A stretch of DNA of 64,000 bases, taken from assembly GCF_958298935.1 (NCBI RefSeq), contig NC_084933.1, positions 6,183,001-6,247,000 of the forward strand. The letters are read 5' to 3'. Below, one piece after another: positions 33,354 through 44,349 of this stretch. Each line of letters begins with the position of its first letter. The stretch's first letter is position 1. The position numbers and the translations under genes were made by a program. The notes under the pieces are model-generated. The model saw only the letters and a program-made list of their open reading frames with translations, did no database searches and was not told where the DNA came from. This DNA comes from Phragmites australis (lineage: Eukaryota; Streptophyta; Magnoliopsida; Poales; Poaceae).

Positions 33354-36300
33354 ATGGGAGCTGAGTGCCGGTATGAGGTGTCGCAGGCGGCGTACGTCAA
33401 GCTCGCGCTGCACGCGCTCAAGCACCCGGCCGCGCCCGTCAACGGCCTCCTCGTCGGCCGCCTCGTCGAGCCCTCCTCCTCCCCTGCCGTCGTCTCTGTC
33501 GTCGATGCCGTGCCGCTCTCCCACCACCCGCACCACCTGCCGCTGCTCCCCACGCTCGAGCTCGCGCTCACCCTCGTCGAGGACCACTTCGCGGCCCAGG
33601 AGGGCGGCCTCGCCGTCGTCGGGTACTATCACGCCAACCCGCGCCGCGACGACGCCGAGCTTCCGCCCGTCGCCAAGCGCGTCGGGGACCACATCTTCCG
33701 CTACTTTCCCCGTTCCGCCGTCCTGCTGGTGAGCGCCGTTTCTTTCTCCCAATCTGCGCGGTTTGGTCGATGCAGATCTCATATGGGTTGCTAATTATGG
33801 TTTGTTTCCTTTCTCTTATGTTCTTGTGTTGATTGAGTAGGTTGATAACAAGATGCTGGAGGAGGCCGTCAAGGGGAAGTCTCGCGACCCGGTCGTTCAG
33901 GTACTTGTTGAGAATCTTTGTGCTAATGCCTTGAGAACTCTCGAATTGATGCCAAGATATTAGCAGTGTTAAGGGTGTTGGTAGCGAGGGTTTAACTAGT
34001 CTTTTGCGTTGTCCAAGAACGTATTACATCTACTGTGCACAGGAATTTGTTAGCTGCAGCAAGGGCCTCAGAATGCGGAGTAGCCATATTACTTTTTATG
34101 ATTACCAATGGGTTGATTATGCCCTGGCTGAACGTTTTTCTTTTGAATTGATATCACTTCAAGGTTGTGTTTCGGACTCAGGAAGGTCCAAAATTTTTGG
34201 ACACCTCCCATGGAGACTTGCATAGAGATAGAGTAGACTTGATTTGAGCAAGATTGGAAGGGTTGCTATTTTTATATCAGATAGATATGTTGTATTTCAT
34301 CTTAAGCTAAGATAAGATTGGCACTGTAATAAAAGAATCGTTTGCAGAACCTTTGTTTATATTGGAAATATGATGACACTAAAATTGTAGACTTTGTATA
34401 AGGGCAGAGGAATTTATGATTACTTTGCTATTAGAATATTGGAGTAAGAATAGGTTCTCTCGCTGGGTCTCTAATTAAGCTCTGTTATTGAGTCTAGTAT
34501 GTCTTATATGTCTTGTACTTCTGGAATAGTGATTTTATTGCACATATCTCATGGTGTTCTGTGGTAGCTATTTATATTAATTGGTGAGATGGCCACCACA
34601 TTTTCCGTTTGTTAGCTGAATTTCACCTGGCCACAAGATCATTCATTTGCTCTATTTCGCAATTATGCAAGAAGAATAGAATTCTGCAATGCACAAGTAC
34701 TACACTAGAAGGATATGTTAGCCGAACGAGCAGAGCTCAACCATGAGCATTCTTCTTCCCCTGTTCCTCAGTTTCTTCCGTTTCGTCCGCAGCTAATGAG
34801 CTAATTAGTAGCAGCAATTTGAGCGAGCGAAATATAGGTGGCATCTGTCTGTGGTTAGTGGAGATGGCCATAGGGTTTCAGAGTTTTGCACTTACTAAAT
34901 GCCAGTTAAAGGTGTGCGATATGAATTCTTAATGCCTGCTCATTAACTTATACTGATACCATTGCCTCCAGACAGCTGCCACTTGTTTGATTTTCACAAG
35001 TCGCCCCACTACTAGCATGCCAACAAGCAACATAGAAGAAAATGGAGGGGAAAGAATGTTTGTGCATGCATATTCCTTCAGCATAACCTACTAGGCGCTA
35101 CACATAGATTTGAATATATCATATGTAGCCAACAAACTTGCTAAATTTCATATGCTCCCTGGATAACATGAAAAATACAATCTTTAAGTTTCCAGGCAGA
35201 AACGAGAGTAGAAGCAAATATGTTTCGACTTTTGTGCTATGAGATATTAGACGAAGTTAGAAGGCAAGAAACTTGTAGAAGCAAAAGTATAAGTTCCATT
35301 TATGTGTCCACAGACATTTTCAGTGTTACTTAATTGTTGTATGAGTTACGAATCGATTCTTGAGTGATACCTTTATGCGCTATAAGATCCAGAAATGTCA
35401 TGGTTTCATCTTTATATGATCATGTTAATTTGTTGGGTTTTAATTTGGGCTGTATTTGAACAGATACAAAAATACAACTAATTTTGTATCTTGACTTGAT
35501 GAATTATTTCTGGAAGGTGGTAAATCTAGTGATAATTTTATCATCATATGAAGCACAAAGTGTAGTTGTGAGTTCTAATTTGTAGTTCCTCATTGCCATG
35601 TGAAAATATAGGACTGTTGTTTTAATCTTGCATATTTTGAGGAAGACACTATGGACTAGTATTAGATAAATTTCCCTGCACCATGATTTATGGTTTGCTT
35701 GAAACTACTTTGACTATGTATGATTTCTGATATTATTAGTGCTTCATAGTCAACCTAGTACCAAAAATGGTGGTTCAGAGATAGACGATCATTGACTAAA
35801 CTTGCTGCAGTGTTGTTACACATCCAGTTATGTAATTAGGCCCTGAATTACTTATGAAAATAAGTTAAAATGTCATTAATTACTTATAAAGTCGGTTATG
35901 ACATTAACAAAAGATTCTTGGAGAGTAATACACTTTGCTTGTCTTCATCTTCCATGATCCATGACACGGTTTCATGGCATATGCAGTTATACACCAGGGA
36001 TTCATCAAAAAGTTGGCGTCAGGCTGGATCAGATGCGAGCAGTCAGTTGGTTCTAAAAGAACCTTCTACCAATGTTGTCCTAGCTGATCATGTTACGACA
36101 AAGAAATGGGAGCAAATTGTTGATTTCGACGACCACCTTGATGATATTAGCAAGTAAGTTGAATGTTTTCTTAAAAGCACTTGCAGATTATGCAGAAAAA
36201 TTAAAACAAAAAATGCCGGATAACCTCACTGAACTGAATTATATGTCAGCTGGCTCTATGCACACGGGACAATGAAAAAGTTAATATTTTAGTTTTTGAC

Positions 36301-37283
36301 ACAGTTTGTCCCTATGTTTTGTATATCCATACCGGTTGGCAGTCAGGGTTCAATAAAATGGAAGAACTCAATTCTCATGCCCCCTTGAAAACAGGGTTGG
36401 CACCCGGTATTTAGAATGAAAACCAGAAATTGGTCAAAATCAGATTTAACTTGTAAAAATTGTGAATATCATTCTTAAATTGCGTTTAGTTGGATAAATT
36501 GGTACTACCTCTGGGCTGATTGACTTGCCGTTTGGGACATGGACAATTCTCATGTGTGGAATAGTGGTCAAAGTTTAGACGGCTGACTGCACGTGTTCTA
36601 GGAGTACATCTAATTTTAACAAAAGCAGTACTAAATTTTAAACTGAATAAATTTGATTTGCTGATGTGTAACGGTTTTCGACCATTTGATAAACATCATT
36701 TTTTGCCAATAGGCAAGTCATAGGGTGGTTTTTTGAATAATGTTTCCTGGGGACCCAATATGAAATATATTTTTTAATCTTATCTCTGATGCATCAGCCA
36801 CGAGTGAATGTACTTGCCCAAATATCCTTTGGCCACACTTGCGGTTAATTTTCTAATTTTCTCCAAGTCCCCAAGTGAAGGCATAGGGTGAGAAGTTGTA
36901 GTCAAGAACATGATACTACCAGCTGAACATCAATCTAGCATTTAACCATCATTTGCACCCTTGCAGCTCAATACTTGAGCCAAACATTTGATTATGGTGT
37001 ATTGGCGTCATATAGTGAGGTTACCACAAGAAACTGGGAGAAAATAGTGGGAAAATGAGGCATCATCATTTGGACATCATATTCACTTTAGATGTGTTGC
37101 AAGAAACAAAAAGGGGATATGGATAGGCTGTTCACCCATTTAGTAAACCAAACATAACTAAGCAAAACATAATGATGCAGTGTTATTAGTTTTTCGTCTT
37201 GCTTTTGTCTAGTTTGCTGACGTTTTGTACATTATGTCCATATATTTTGCAGGGATTGGTTGAACCCAGGCCTCCTTGACTGA
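33354..37283 (+). CDS. EMC8/9: ER membrane protein complex subunit 8/9 (UPF0172 family)
   Basis: Four exons: 33354-33728, 33841-33900, 35987-36153 and 37253-37283 (TGA). All introns are GT-AG and the CDS of 633 nt gives 210 residues, the usual size. The protein has the MPN-like fold signatures of the family: YEVSQAAYVKLALHALKHP, VNGLLVGRL, LELALTLVEDHF, VGYYHANPR, VDNKMLEEA, and the conserved end FDDHLDDISKDWLNPGL. It lacks the JAMM metal-binding motif, as expected for a structural subunit. EMC inserts tail-anchored and multipass proteins into the ER membrane; EMC8/9 is a cytosolic-face subunit, and the Arabidopsis counterpart is listed as embryo-essential (EMB2731). Exon 1 is very GC-rich and the rest AT-rich, the 5'-high gradient typical of grass genes. 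The start is the first in-frame ATG of the conserved region. Confidence 0.95.
33901..35986 (+). other. Second intron of EMC8/9
   Basis: A 2,086-bp AT-rich intron. Short open frames (e.g. 34004-34225) carry no domain. I see no defined transposon ends. Confidence 0.75.
36154..37252 (+). other. Third intron of EMC8/9
   Basis: A 1,099-bp AT-rich intron ending TTTTGCAG before a 31-nt last exon. The final nine residues plus the stop lie in that tiny exon. No repeat or transposon end is recognised. Confidence 0.75.
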
Positions 37284-38173
37284 AATAGTTACGTGATTTG
37301 ATCTCTTTATACTTTATCGAAACTTGCTAGACGTCGAGGTGCTGAGGCTCGTCCTGCTGCCGGATCATGGACTTTGCTTAATAGCAGGATGAGTTATTAG
37401 CATAAATTGTATTTCAATATAAACAAGTTATTTTGTAACAATTACATAGCAGTTGAAAATGCTAACGTTTGATGAAGTTTGAGCGTAGATTGGCCATTGG
37501 CGTTTCATCCCGGGGCATATTAGATGGGAATACCTCGGGATTTTTCAGTGATGAGTAACATCTCAAAAGGTTATTGGAATGGAGGATAATTTGAGCTTTT
37601 AGGTGCCAGGAACCATTAGGCAGAAAGCTAAGATTCCCACTATGGAACAGTAGGGCGACATGCATGACTGCCCGTCTTCAACATCCTCCATCCCCACTAC
37701 GTCCCTCCCTGCAGAAATCTCTTCTCAATCAATCCATGAATCCCCTGCTCTCTCTCTCTCTCTCCACCCACAAATTAATCCCTCAACAGATAGATCAAGA
37801 GTAAAAGGAACATGCACAGTAACGAGGAGAAGAATGGGAGATCCCTCTTATTTCCGTGTTGCTGCAAGTTGAGATCCCTCTTTCTCTCTGTGAAAGACCA
37901 ATTTGCCGTGACAAACAAAATTTTTATTAGTCCCGGAAGTACAATCGGATTAGGAAAAGTCCGGGTGACTTGAAAGGGGAACAAGATATAGAGGCAAAGC
38001 CGAATGCACAGATTTTTATGCTTACAACCTGTCTTTCATAAATATTTATAGGGAATTATGGAGAAAAAGTGGTGAGTACATTAGGTCAAAAGTGCGTACA
38101 TTAGATCAGTACCGAGTGTAGCTGACCTATTGAGCAATACAAGCTCATCTTGTTTCTATCATAATTCAATGTG
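37284..38173. other. Downstream region of EMC8/9
   Basis: The first 150-200 bp are probably the 3' UTR. A CT microsatellite (CTCTCTCTCTCTCTCTC, near 37748) lies in a C-rich segment. GTACATTAGGTCAAAAG/GTACATTAGATCAG repeats occur near 38076-38106, just before the fold-back element. No gene is seen. Confidence 0.5.
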
Positions 38174-38462
38174 TAAATTCACAAACATACAATTATTTAT
38201 ATCTTTGTAACATAAAACTACAACTTCTAAAACATGTTTTACAAAAATACAATTACTTATGTCTTTAGTAACGTAAAACTATAATTTTTTATCTAGTTCT
38301 ATCCATCAACCACACATTACTCGTTTTCTCCATTATATTAAAAATGTATAGTTTTATGTTACTAAAAGCACATGTAATTGTAGTTTTATAAAATAGATCT
38401 TAAAAATTATAGTTTTACGTTATGAAGGTATAAATAATTATAAATTTATGAAATTTACTCTA
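38174..38462. mobile_element. Long fold-back (MITE-like) element
   Basis: The left arm (about 38174-38295) and right arm (about 38340-38462) are inverted copies over roughly 110 bp. Segments such as AATTATTTATATCTTTGTAA on the left pair with TATGAAGGTATAAATAATT on the right, and AGTAACGTAAAACTATAATTT with its inverse. The loop is about 45 bp. Each arm also holds two copies of an ACGTAAAACTA-type unit. It is non-coding and AT-rich. Confidence 0.7.
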
Positions 38463-38639
38463 TTTCAGTACGTTAGGTCAAACAAGTGAGGAAGCACATC
38501 CACCAATCAAACGATACTGGAAATAACGCTACCATTCAGGAAGAATTAACACAGCTGGCGAACAGTATCATTTTTTTAAATAGCGAGCTAATATAATAGA
38601 GACGTTTCAGGAAGGGAATGTGGCATGATGCGTGAGAAT

Positions 38640-39447
38640 GAAGACCAGCGATCGTTCCTTTATACTTTGTTTGGCTGCAAGAGATACTAATCCCTGGGGA
38701 GATTAGCCCTGGGTGCATTTTATTTGGCCATATGAATACCTGGTTCTTTTTTCCCGTGAAGCAATAATCCCTGTCACCGTTTGGGAGAGCTAGGGATAAT
38801 AATTCTCGCACTACAGAAAATCAAGAACAAATTGAAGAACGCCATATTGGACACGGGCCGGTGCTCGCTCCAGGGAACTTCAAGGACGTAGGAGCTCCAT
38901 GAGGCAGGGGCAGGGCGCGGTGACATTCGCATCATTGGAGGCATGGGGGCGGCGAAGCTTCATGTGGAGTCAGCGCGATGGCGTTCTTTGTGGAGAACGG
39001 CAGGGGGCGGCAGTGCTCTTTCGGAGGAGCTCACGACCGGCCACGATGTGCAGGTGGCTGAGCTCGGGACCGATGACGGCACGCGGCCAGCAGAGCTCAC
39101 GACGGATGAGGGCACGTCAGCGACGGCACTCTTGGTTTAGCTGGGCACAGGGCAGGAGAGCTCACGGCCGACAAAGACTCTCACGACAGCATGCGAGAGC
39201 GAGGGAGGAGGCAACCGCAACTCGCTAACGGGGAGCAGTCGCAAGTCAGTCACGACTCGCGATGGGCGACAGGGAACTGTTCCCAACCTAGGCAAGTTGG
39301 GCTTCTTCCCTGGTTGAAACGGCAGGGGCCGGAGCGGAGAATCCCTGTATGTTGCGATCCAAACGCACGACCCGTTTAGCCCAGGGAGAGTTGTTGCGTG
39401 GGTTGTCGTCCCTGGAATGGGCTGAGATGCCTACCTCTTCTCAGCCT
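38640..39447. mobile_element. Possible older DNA-transposon remnant, broken by the MULE
   Basis: TTTGTTTGGCTGCAAGAG near 38666 is mirrored by TCAGCCTCCCAAACAAG, which reaches the MULE target site at 39448. Copies of CCCTGGG/CCAGGG lie just inside both ends. The interior is GC-rich (38860-39400) with only low-complexity open frames. The pair of ends is short and imperfect, so this is tentative. Confidence 0.35.
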
Positions 39448-39456
39448 CCCAAACAA

Positions 39457-39521
39457 GAGTTTTTTTATTAAAAAATTAAATAAATAGATTCCCTGCAGGA
39501 GAATTTGTAAAATTAGGCGCC
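39457..39521 (+). repeat. 5' terminal inverted repeat of the MULE
   Basis: This 65-bp end matches the inverse of 43224-43305 with a handful of mismatches and one gap, from GAGTTTTTTTATT to TAGGCGCC. The other end is about 17 bp longer because of an extra A/T-rich segment. Confidence 0.9.
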
Positions 39522-39523
39522 TG

Positions 39524-39700
39524 CAGCCCTTTCAGGGCCCTCTAACCGCTCCCTCGAAGGACGGGTACGATCTGTCCGTCCGAGCCGGTCCCTTACCGCC
39601 TCCTGAGGGGGTGGGTAGAGGTCCTTACCGCCCTCTTAGGGGGCAGTAAGAGGCCTCCCCGCCCGCCGCGCCGCGCTACCCTCCCAGCCGCCCTTTCCTA
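39524..39700. repeat. GC-rich subterminal repeats, 5' side of the MULE
   Basis: Repeats related to TAACCGCTCCCT, TTACCGCCTCCTGAGGGGG and TTACCGCCCTCTTAGGGGGC alternate as short hairpins. The same family occurs at the 3' side (43111-43223). Subterminal repeats of this kind often bind transposase. Confidence 0.75.
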
Positions 39701-39706
39701 TAAAAA
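39699..39706 (+). promoter_or_regulatory. TATA box of the MULE transposase gene
   Basis: TATAAAAA follows the GC-rich subterminal block and precedes a purine-rich leader. A GT donor near 39853 (CGGGTAAAT) and an AG acceptor at 40161-40162 (TTTTTAG) could remove a 5'-leader intron ending just before the ATG at 40165. Confidence 0.6.
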
Positions 39707-40164
39707 GGCCGAAAAATAGGCTAAAAATTCATTAAAATCCGAAAAAAGAAAAAGTTGAGAAGAGGGAGGAGAAGAGAGGAGAGGAGAGGGGAGGAAGAGA
39801 GGTCGGCGAAGCCCTGCTGCATTTGGGCCGCGGATTTGAAGAATAATTTCGGGTAAATCTTTTTTTTCTTTTTATTGTTGTTAATTAGTGCAGTAGTAGT
39901 ATATGATATAGGTTTTAGACATTTATGACCTAGGGTTTAGAAAATTGTCAAATTTATTTAGAAAATGGTACGATAGCAGTGTAATGTAGAATATTATTTT
40001 TAGTATATTATTTTTACTATATTGGGGTTGTACCTGTGGACGTAGGAGGTAGTAGTATATGATAATTTGCAAACCTAGGATAGCATTTAGAAATTATTTT
40101 ATCCGATAATTAGAAATATAGTTTGTTGTCTTAACATTAGTTATGTTTGCGGGTGTTTTTAGGG

Positions 40165-42780
40165 ATGGCAGATAAATTAATTTTTCAGATATATTATGGT
40201 GAGGGTGAAATTAGGTACGGTCCTAACGGTGTAGATCTGTCTGGATTTCGTCATGTCATGAAGGGGTTTAGTAAAGCTAATGAGAGAACCATTGTGGGTG
40301 TGTGCAAATAGCTCATGTGGTTTTTTCAACTGGATCCGCAGCAACATGAGCTGAAATTGAAAGTTGTCCTCAACCGTGCTAGTCATGGATACTTTGGTGA
40401 GCTTGTTCCCATCGAAGCCACATCAACTTGGAGGCAGTATATAGATATATGTTGTGAACGTGGCCTGCCGCTTGTTTTGTTAGCTGAGGCGTACCTGAAA
40501 GATCAAAATGAGGTGAACTCTGCGGAAGCAGTAGCAAGACCAAGTGAGGCAGTGGAAGATGAATCAGAGGCGGCTAATGTCGGGTCCAGGGAGGAAGTTG
40601 GTGATGTTCCAGAGCTGCAACTGATGGGTGTAGCTGATGAAGGGGAGCACATCCCTAGCATCATTGAAGATATGGATTTGGAGGATGAAGAGTTGGAGGA
40701 AGGCCTTACCGATGGGGATTCGTCTGACGAGGAGGGTAATGCTCCAGTTCCTGCAGAGTGGTGGGATCATGAATTTTCGAAGCTGGTGGTTAGCGAGGCT
40801 TACCGGACATCGTGGCAGTACCATGAGAACGAGGTGTCACAGGGTGCTATGTACCCTACAAAAGAGGCAGTTATTGATGCAGTGAAATTCTGGTCGTTGT
40901 TTCTTCGTAGGCAATTCAAGGTTGTTAAATCCAGTAAAAGGGAGTACGATGTGAAGTGCTTGGTGCCTCAGTGCCCTTGGCGGGTGCACGCATTCAGAGG
41001 GAAATAGGTAGACTACTGGCAATGCTCAATAGTTAAGGAACATAATTGTCACATTAAGGAAATAGAGTTCATCCACCGGAACATATCTCCTGCTTTCATT
41101 GCAAATGTTATGTACGGAGAGATTGTGGACAACCTAAGGTATGAGCCACGATCAATAATCCGTGCTATTGAGCAAAGGTTCCAGTACACAATAAACTATG
41201 CGAAGGCATGGAGGGCGAAACAAAAGGCTATTGAGATGAGGTTCGGAACATATGAAGATTCATATCACAATCTACCTGGTCAATTAGTCACAATTTGTGG
41301 AAGAAATCCAAGCAGCTACTATGATATCAAGCATTACCCCTCTACTGATGTGGAGTACAGCGGAAAAAGAGTGTTGCAGCGTGCTTTCTTTGCATTCGCT
41401 GCAACTATCAAAGCATTTCGATATTGCCGACCCATCATATGCCTAGATGGAACATTCCTGACTGGGAAGTACAAAGGGCAGATTTTGTCTGCAATTGGGG
41501 TCGACGGTAACAACCAAGTCCTGCCACTAGGGTTTGCTTTCGTGGAGAGTGGGAACGGGGACAACTGGTATTGGTTCCTAGAACGGGTTAAACATGCAAT
41601 TGTTCTTGATCGACCAGATGTGTGTCTCATTCATGATAGACATGTATGATTGTTGCAGGCTTTGCTGGATATGCAACATGGTAGTGTGCGACGGGGTGTA
41701 GCAGCACAGTGGCCCGATCTCAAAAGTAGGTGGTGCATGCGCCATATGGGTGCAAATTTCTACAGACAGTTTAAAAACAAAGAGTTAATGAAGCTTTTCA
41801 AGAAGTTGTGCAGTCAAAATCAGCAACGTAAGTTCAATGCACTATGGGCAAGACTTGATGAACTGACTCTAAAACAAACTGCGGAGGCTGCACCTAACGG
41901 TGATGAACCAATAGCTCTCGGACCTCTTCTAACCGATACTCTGCAGATTGTAAGTAGATCAGGCTCATCTATTAGGAGCTTCTCACAGTGGATACGTAAT
42001 TAGCCAAATGAAAAATAGGCTCTGTTGTACGACAGTGGTGATGCAAGGTATGGAGTAATGACTACAAATCTTGCAGAGGTTTATAACTGGGTCATGCAAG
42101 GAATGAGGTCCCTACCACTAGTTGGAATTGTAGAAGGCATTTTGCATGGGACCTGTAAGTACTTTATTGATCGGTATGCAGCTGCTAAGGTTGTAATGGA
42201 GGACAATCGTATGCTTTACGAACGGATGCTATGTGAGTATATGGAGAAGGCTAATAAGAAGGCCCACATGCATCGCGCAAATCAAGAGGGCACTGTGGAA
42301 CACAGGTTCAGTGTCCTGTGTCGGGATAAGGGTCGGAGGGGGGGGGGTAGACGTGAGCGGCATGTTCAAGAGTGTGTGTTAAGGAGTGGGACATGCATCT
42401 GTAGTTGTCAGAAGCCACAATTACTCCACAAACCTTGTACACATGTCATAGCTGCGTGTGCGGAGCACCATATGCTTCCCAGGCAATATGTGTCAAAGTA
42501 TTTTATGAAAGATCAAATACTCAACACCTGGAACCAGGAGCTGTATGGTTACGGCATTGTTGACACTTTTACAAGTAATCTAGAGCCTGCAAGAATATAT
42601 GTGCCTGATTTGGAAAAAATGAAGAACGCACCAGGCCGAAGACAAACTCGTCGGATTCGCAACGATATGGATGAATCCAAGGCTGGCCCTAGGATGAAGC
42701 GATGCAGTCAGTGTAATGAAATAGGTCACACGTACAAGTATTGTCCCAAAAATGCACTCAGTAGAGAGTACCTAATGTAA
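40165..42780 (+). pseudogene. MULE transposase (MuDR family), five in-frame stops
   Basis: A single frame from ATG 40165 to TAA 42778-42780 (about 870 codons) carries the whole protein with no frameshift but stops at 40309 (TAG), 41005 (TAG), 41647 (TGA), 42001 (TAG) and 42016 (TAG). Domains in order: an acidic N-terminal part; a MuDR DNA-binding-like domain (about 40860-41100); the DDE transposase core with CLDGTFLTGKYKGQ (first Asp) and CLIHDRH (second Asp), then TTNLAEVYN as candidate third-acid region; a SWIM zinc finger CICSCQ...CTHVIA (about 42390-42460); and a C-terminal zinc knuckle CSQCNEIGHTYKYC (about 42700). Several stops stand where Trp is plausible (TGG to TAG). It cannot make a full transposase, so movement would need another source. 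Confidence 0.92.
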
Positions 42781-43110
42781 CCCGACATACTTTCCCTCCC
42801 TAAGGCATGTTATGATTAGGATCGGCGCACTAATAAGTAGGTCTTAGTGCGAACCGTACATGCCACCTTTGTTTCCTCATCGTGTCATCGCGGTTACAGT
42901 GTATTGTAATATTTTCACCCTATGTTTAATACTATGTTTGTCCTCGTTCGTACCCCATACCCACGAAAAATGTTGCAACTGATAATTACTGATTTTTTAT
43001 TCTCCAACTATTATATAACCTACTCCAAATTTAAATTCTTAATTTCCTTACACCCTTTCATTTTTATTTCTTCAATTACACAAAAAATTACATTTTTAGA
43101 GGAAAAAAAA
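42781..43110. other. 3' untranslated part of the MULE
   Basis: AT-rich sequence after the transposase stop, leading into the 3' subterminal repeats. A short open frame at 42922-43119 has no domain. Confidence 0.7.
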
Positions 43111-43223
43111 AGGCCCTAACCGCCCCCTCAGAGGGCGGCAAGGGGGCTAACCGCCCTCTCTGGGCCTAACTGCCCCCTGAGAGGGCGGTTAGCCCCCTTT
43201 GCCGCCCTCTGAGAGGGCGGTTA
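43111..43223. repeat. GC-rich subterminal hairpin repeats, 3' side of the MULE
   Basis: Four units of CCGCCC(C)TCTGAGAGGGCGGTTAG type lie head-to-head and could fold into strong hairpins. They match the 5' subterminal block in type and stand out from the AT-rich flanks. Confidence 0.85.
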
Positions 43224-43305
43224 GGCTCCTAGTTTTGCAAATTCTCCTGTGGGGAATCTATTTATTTAAATTTTTAATCAAAAAAATATAAAAATAAAAA
43301 AACTC
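43224..43305 (-). repeat. 3' terminal inverted repeat of the MULE
   Basis: This 82-bp end, inverted, reads GAGTTTTTTTATT..., then AAATAAATAGATTCCCC, CAGGAGAATTTGC and CTAGGAGCC, the counterpart of 39457-39521. Confidence 0.9.
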
Positions 43306-43314
43306 CCCAAACAA

Positions 43315-43566
43315 GTCTTTTAGGCTATGTTTGGAAGTAAGGGGAGGGAGTTCAGGGAAGAAGATCTCTTTGGGGATTTTGAGGGTAATTTGTTTGCTTG
43401 GAGGATATTTCCATCCAGGTTTTTGTTTCTTGTTGTTGTTTGGCAACCAAGAGGGAAAAATCTTGGGGAACAAAAATAGTCTCAAAAAATTTGAAAAAAA
43501 AACAAGGAAATTGAGAAAAAAAAACTTAATATCTTCATTCCACCATGGAACACACCACAAACATAA
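43315..43566. other. Short segment between MULE and Sirevirus, possible MITE
   Basis: GGCTATGTTTGG (43323) is loosely mirrored by CCACAAACATAAC (about 43555-43567), enclosing 220 bp with long A-tracts. Open frames on both strands (43331-43576, 43258-43677 minus) have low-complexity Lys/Phe-rich translations. The inverted ends are too short for a firm call. Confidence 0.35.
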
Positions 43567-44294
43567 CGAAGGATAGTACATTTCTAAGTGATTCAATTTT
43601 GTGTGAGAGATTTGGGAAGAGGGATTGAGTGCTAGGGATAAGCTTTGCAATCTTTGAGCACTAGGGTTCATCCCCAAGCATTCTTCGTGAGCATTTGTTA
43701 CTCTTGGAGATTGAGGTCTTATAGACGATTAGGGGTCACTCACGAACCACCAATTAACTTGTGGTGCATCGTGAGAAGTTTGTGAAAGCTGAATTTCACC
43801 TACACAAGGGAAGAAATACCAAAAAAAGCCAAGGAGCGCTTTGTGCAACATAAGGAGGAAAAAGGTTGAAAGAGACCCGGCTCAAGTGTGATTGAGCCCC
43901 TCCACGGAGACGTAGGATCCCCTCAAAGATCTAAACTTCGGGAACAAATTTGACTTGTCTCTGCCTTCGATTATTTCTTGTTATTTATGCAATTTCGAGC
44001 AATTCATACTTTATCTTGAGTAATACCTTGTTGCTAGCTCTGCCTGAAATTGAGTAGTTTCATATCACGTTGCAACTAGCATCATATAGTTTGTACGGCT
44101 TTGCTTGAATTTCTAGTTAGGTTTAAATTCATTTAAATATGAAGTTCTAGTCCTTCAGTCGGAACATCCGATACCTGCCGGATCATCCGATTGTAAAATC
44201 AGAATATCCAACCTACTTCTGCTTATCTAATTTAGTTTATTTTAAAAAACACCTATTCACTCGCCCTCCTCTAGGCCGCTATCTCGATCCTTCA
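43567..44294 (+). repeat. 5' LTR of the Sirevirus (left limit approximate)
   Basis: The right limit is firm (GATCCTTCA before the primer site). The left limit is placed at GAAGGATAGTACATT, expected to start TGAAGG but reading CGAAGG here. The interior has recognisable Sirevirus LTR phrases such as GAGCATTTGTTACTCTTGGA, AGAGACCCGGCTC and GGAGACGTAGGATC, and CGGAACATCCGAT palindrome-like motifs (44160-44210). The last 60 bp are related to the 5' LTR end of the 18.6-30.2 kb element. Confidence 0.7.
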
Positions 44295-44296
44295 AT

Positions 44297-44308
44297 TGGT
44301 ATCAGAGC
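44297..44308 (+). other. Primer-binding site of the Sirevirus
   Basis: TGGTATCAGAGC, two bases after the LTR end, is complementary to initiator tRNA-Met. Confidence 0.9.
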
Positions 44309-44349
44309 CTAATCTCCTTATTAGGCTTAACCGCTTGAAAAAATCAATA

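Larger units (their letters stand above)
39448..43314 (+). mobile_element. Full-length Mutator-like transposon (MULE) with 9-bp target duplication
   Basis: The element runs 39457-43305 (3,849 bp). Perfect duplications CCCAAACAA lie at 39448-39456 and 43306-43314. Both ends start GAGTTTTTTTATT and share a long inverted repeat including AAATAAATAGATTCCC and CAGGAGAATTTG. A 9-bp duplication with long TIRs is the Mutator hallmark. One transposase gene lies between, preceded by a TATA box and followed by GC-rich subterminal repeats. The clean structure suggests fairly recent insertion, although the transposase has five stops. Confidence 0.95.

Noticed and set aside
33222..33782. 186-codon minus-strand frame over EMC8/9 exon 1
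   Set aside because: It is a shadow of the GC-rich first exon; the + strand frame matches a known family with correct splicing.
38899..39379. GC-rich open frames as a small gene
   Set aside because: Overlapping frames with low-complexity Arg/Gln-rich translations and no start context, inside a probable transposon remnant.
40309..42018. Programmed readthrough of the TAG/TGA codons in the MULE transposase
   Set aside because: Five stops spread over the gene, with no readthrough context, fit mutational decay better than recoding.
43258..43677. 139-codon minus-strand frame
   Set aside because: Its Lys/Phe/Ser-rich composition comes from A- and T-tracts, and it crosses the MULE end and a Sirevirus LTR boundary.
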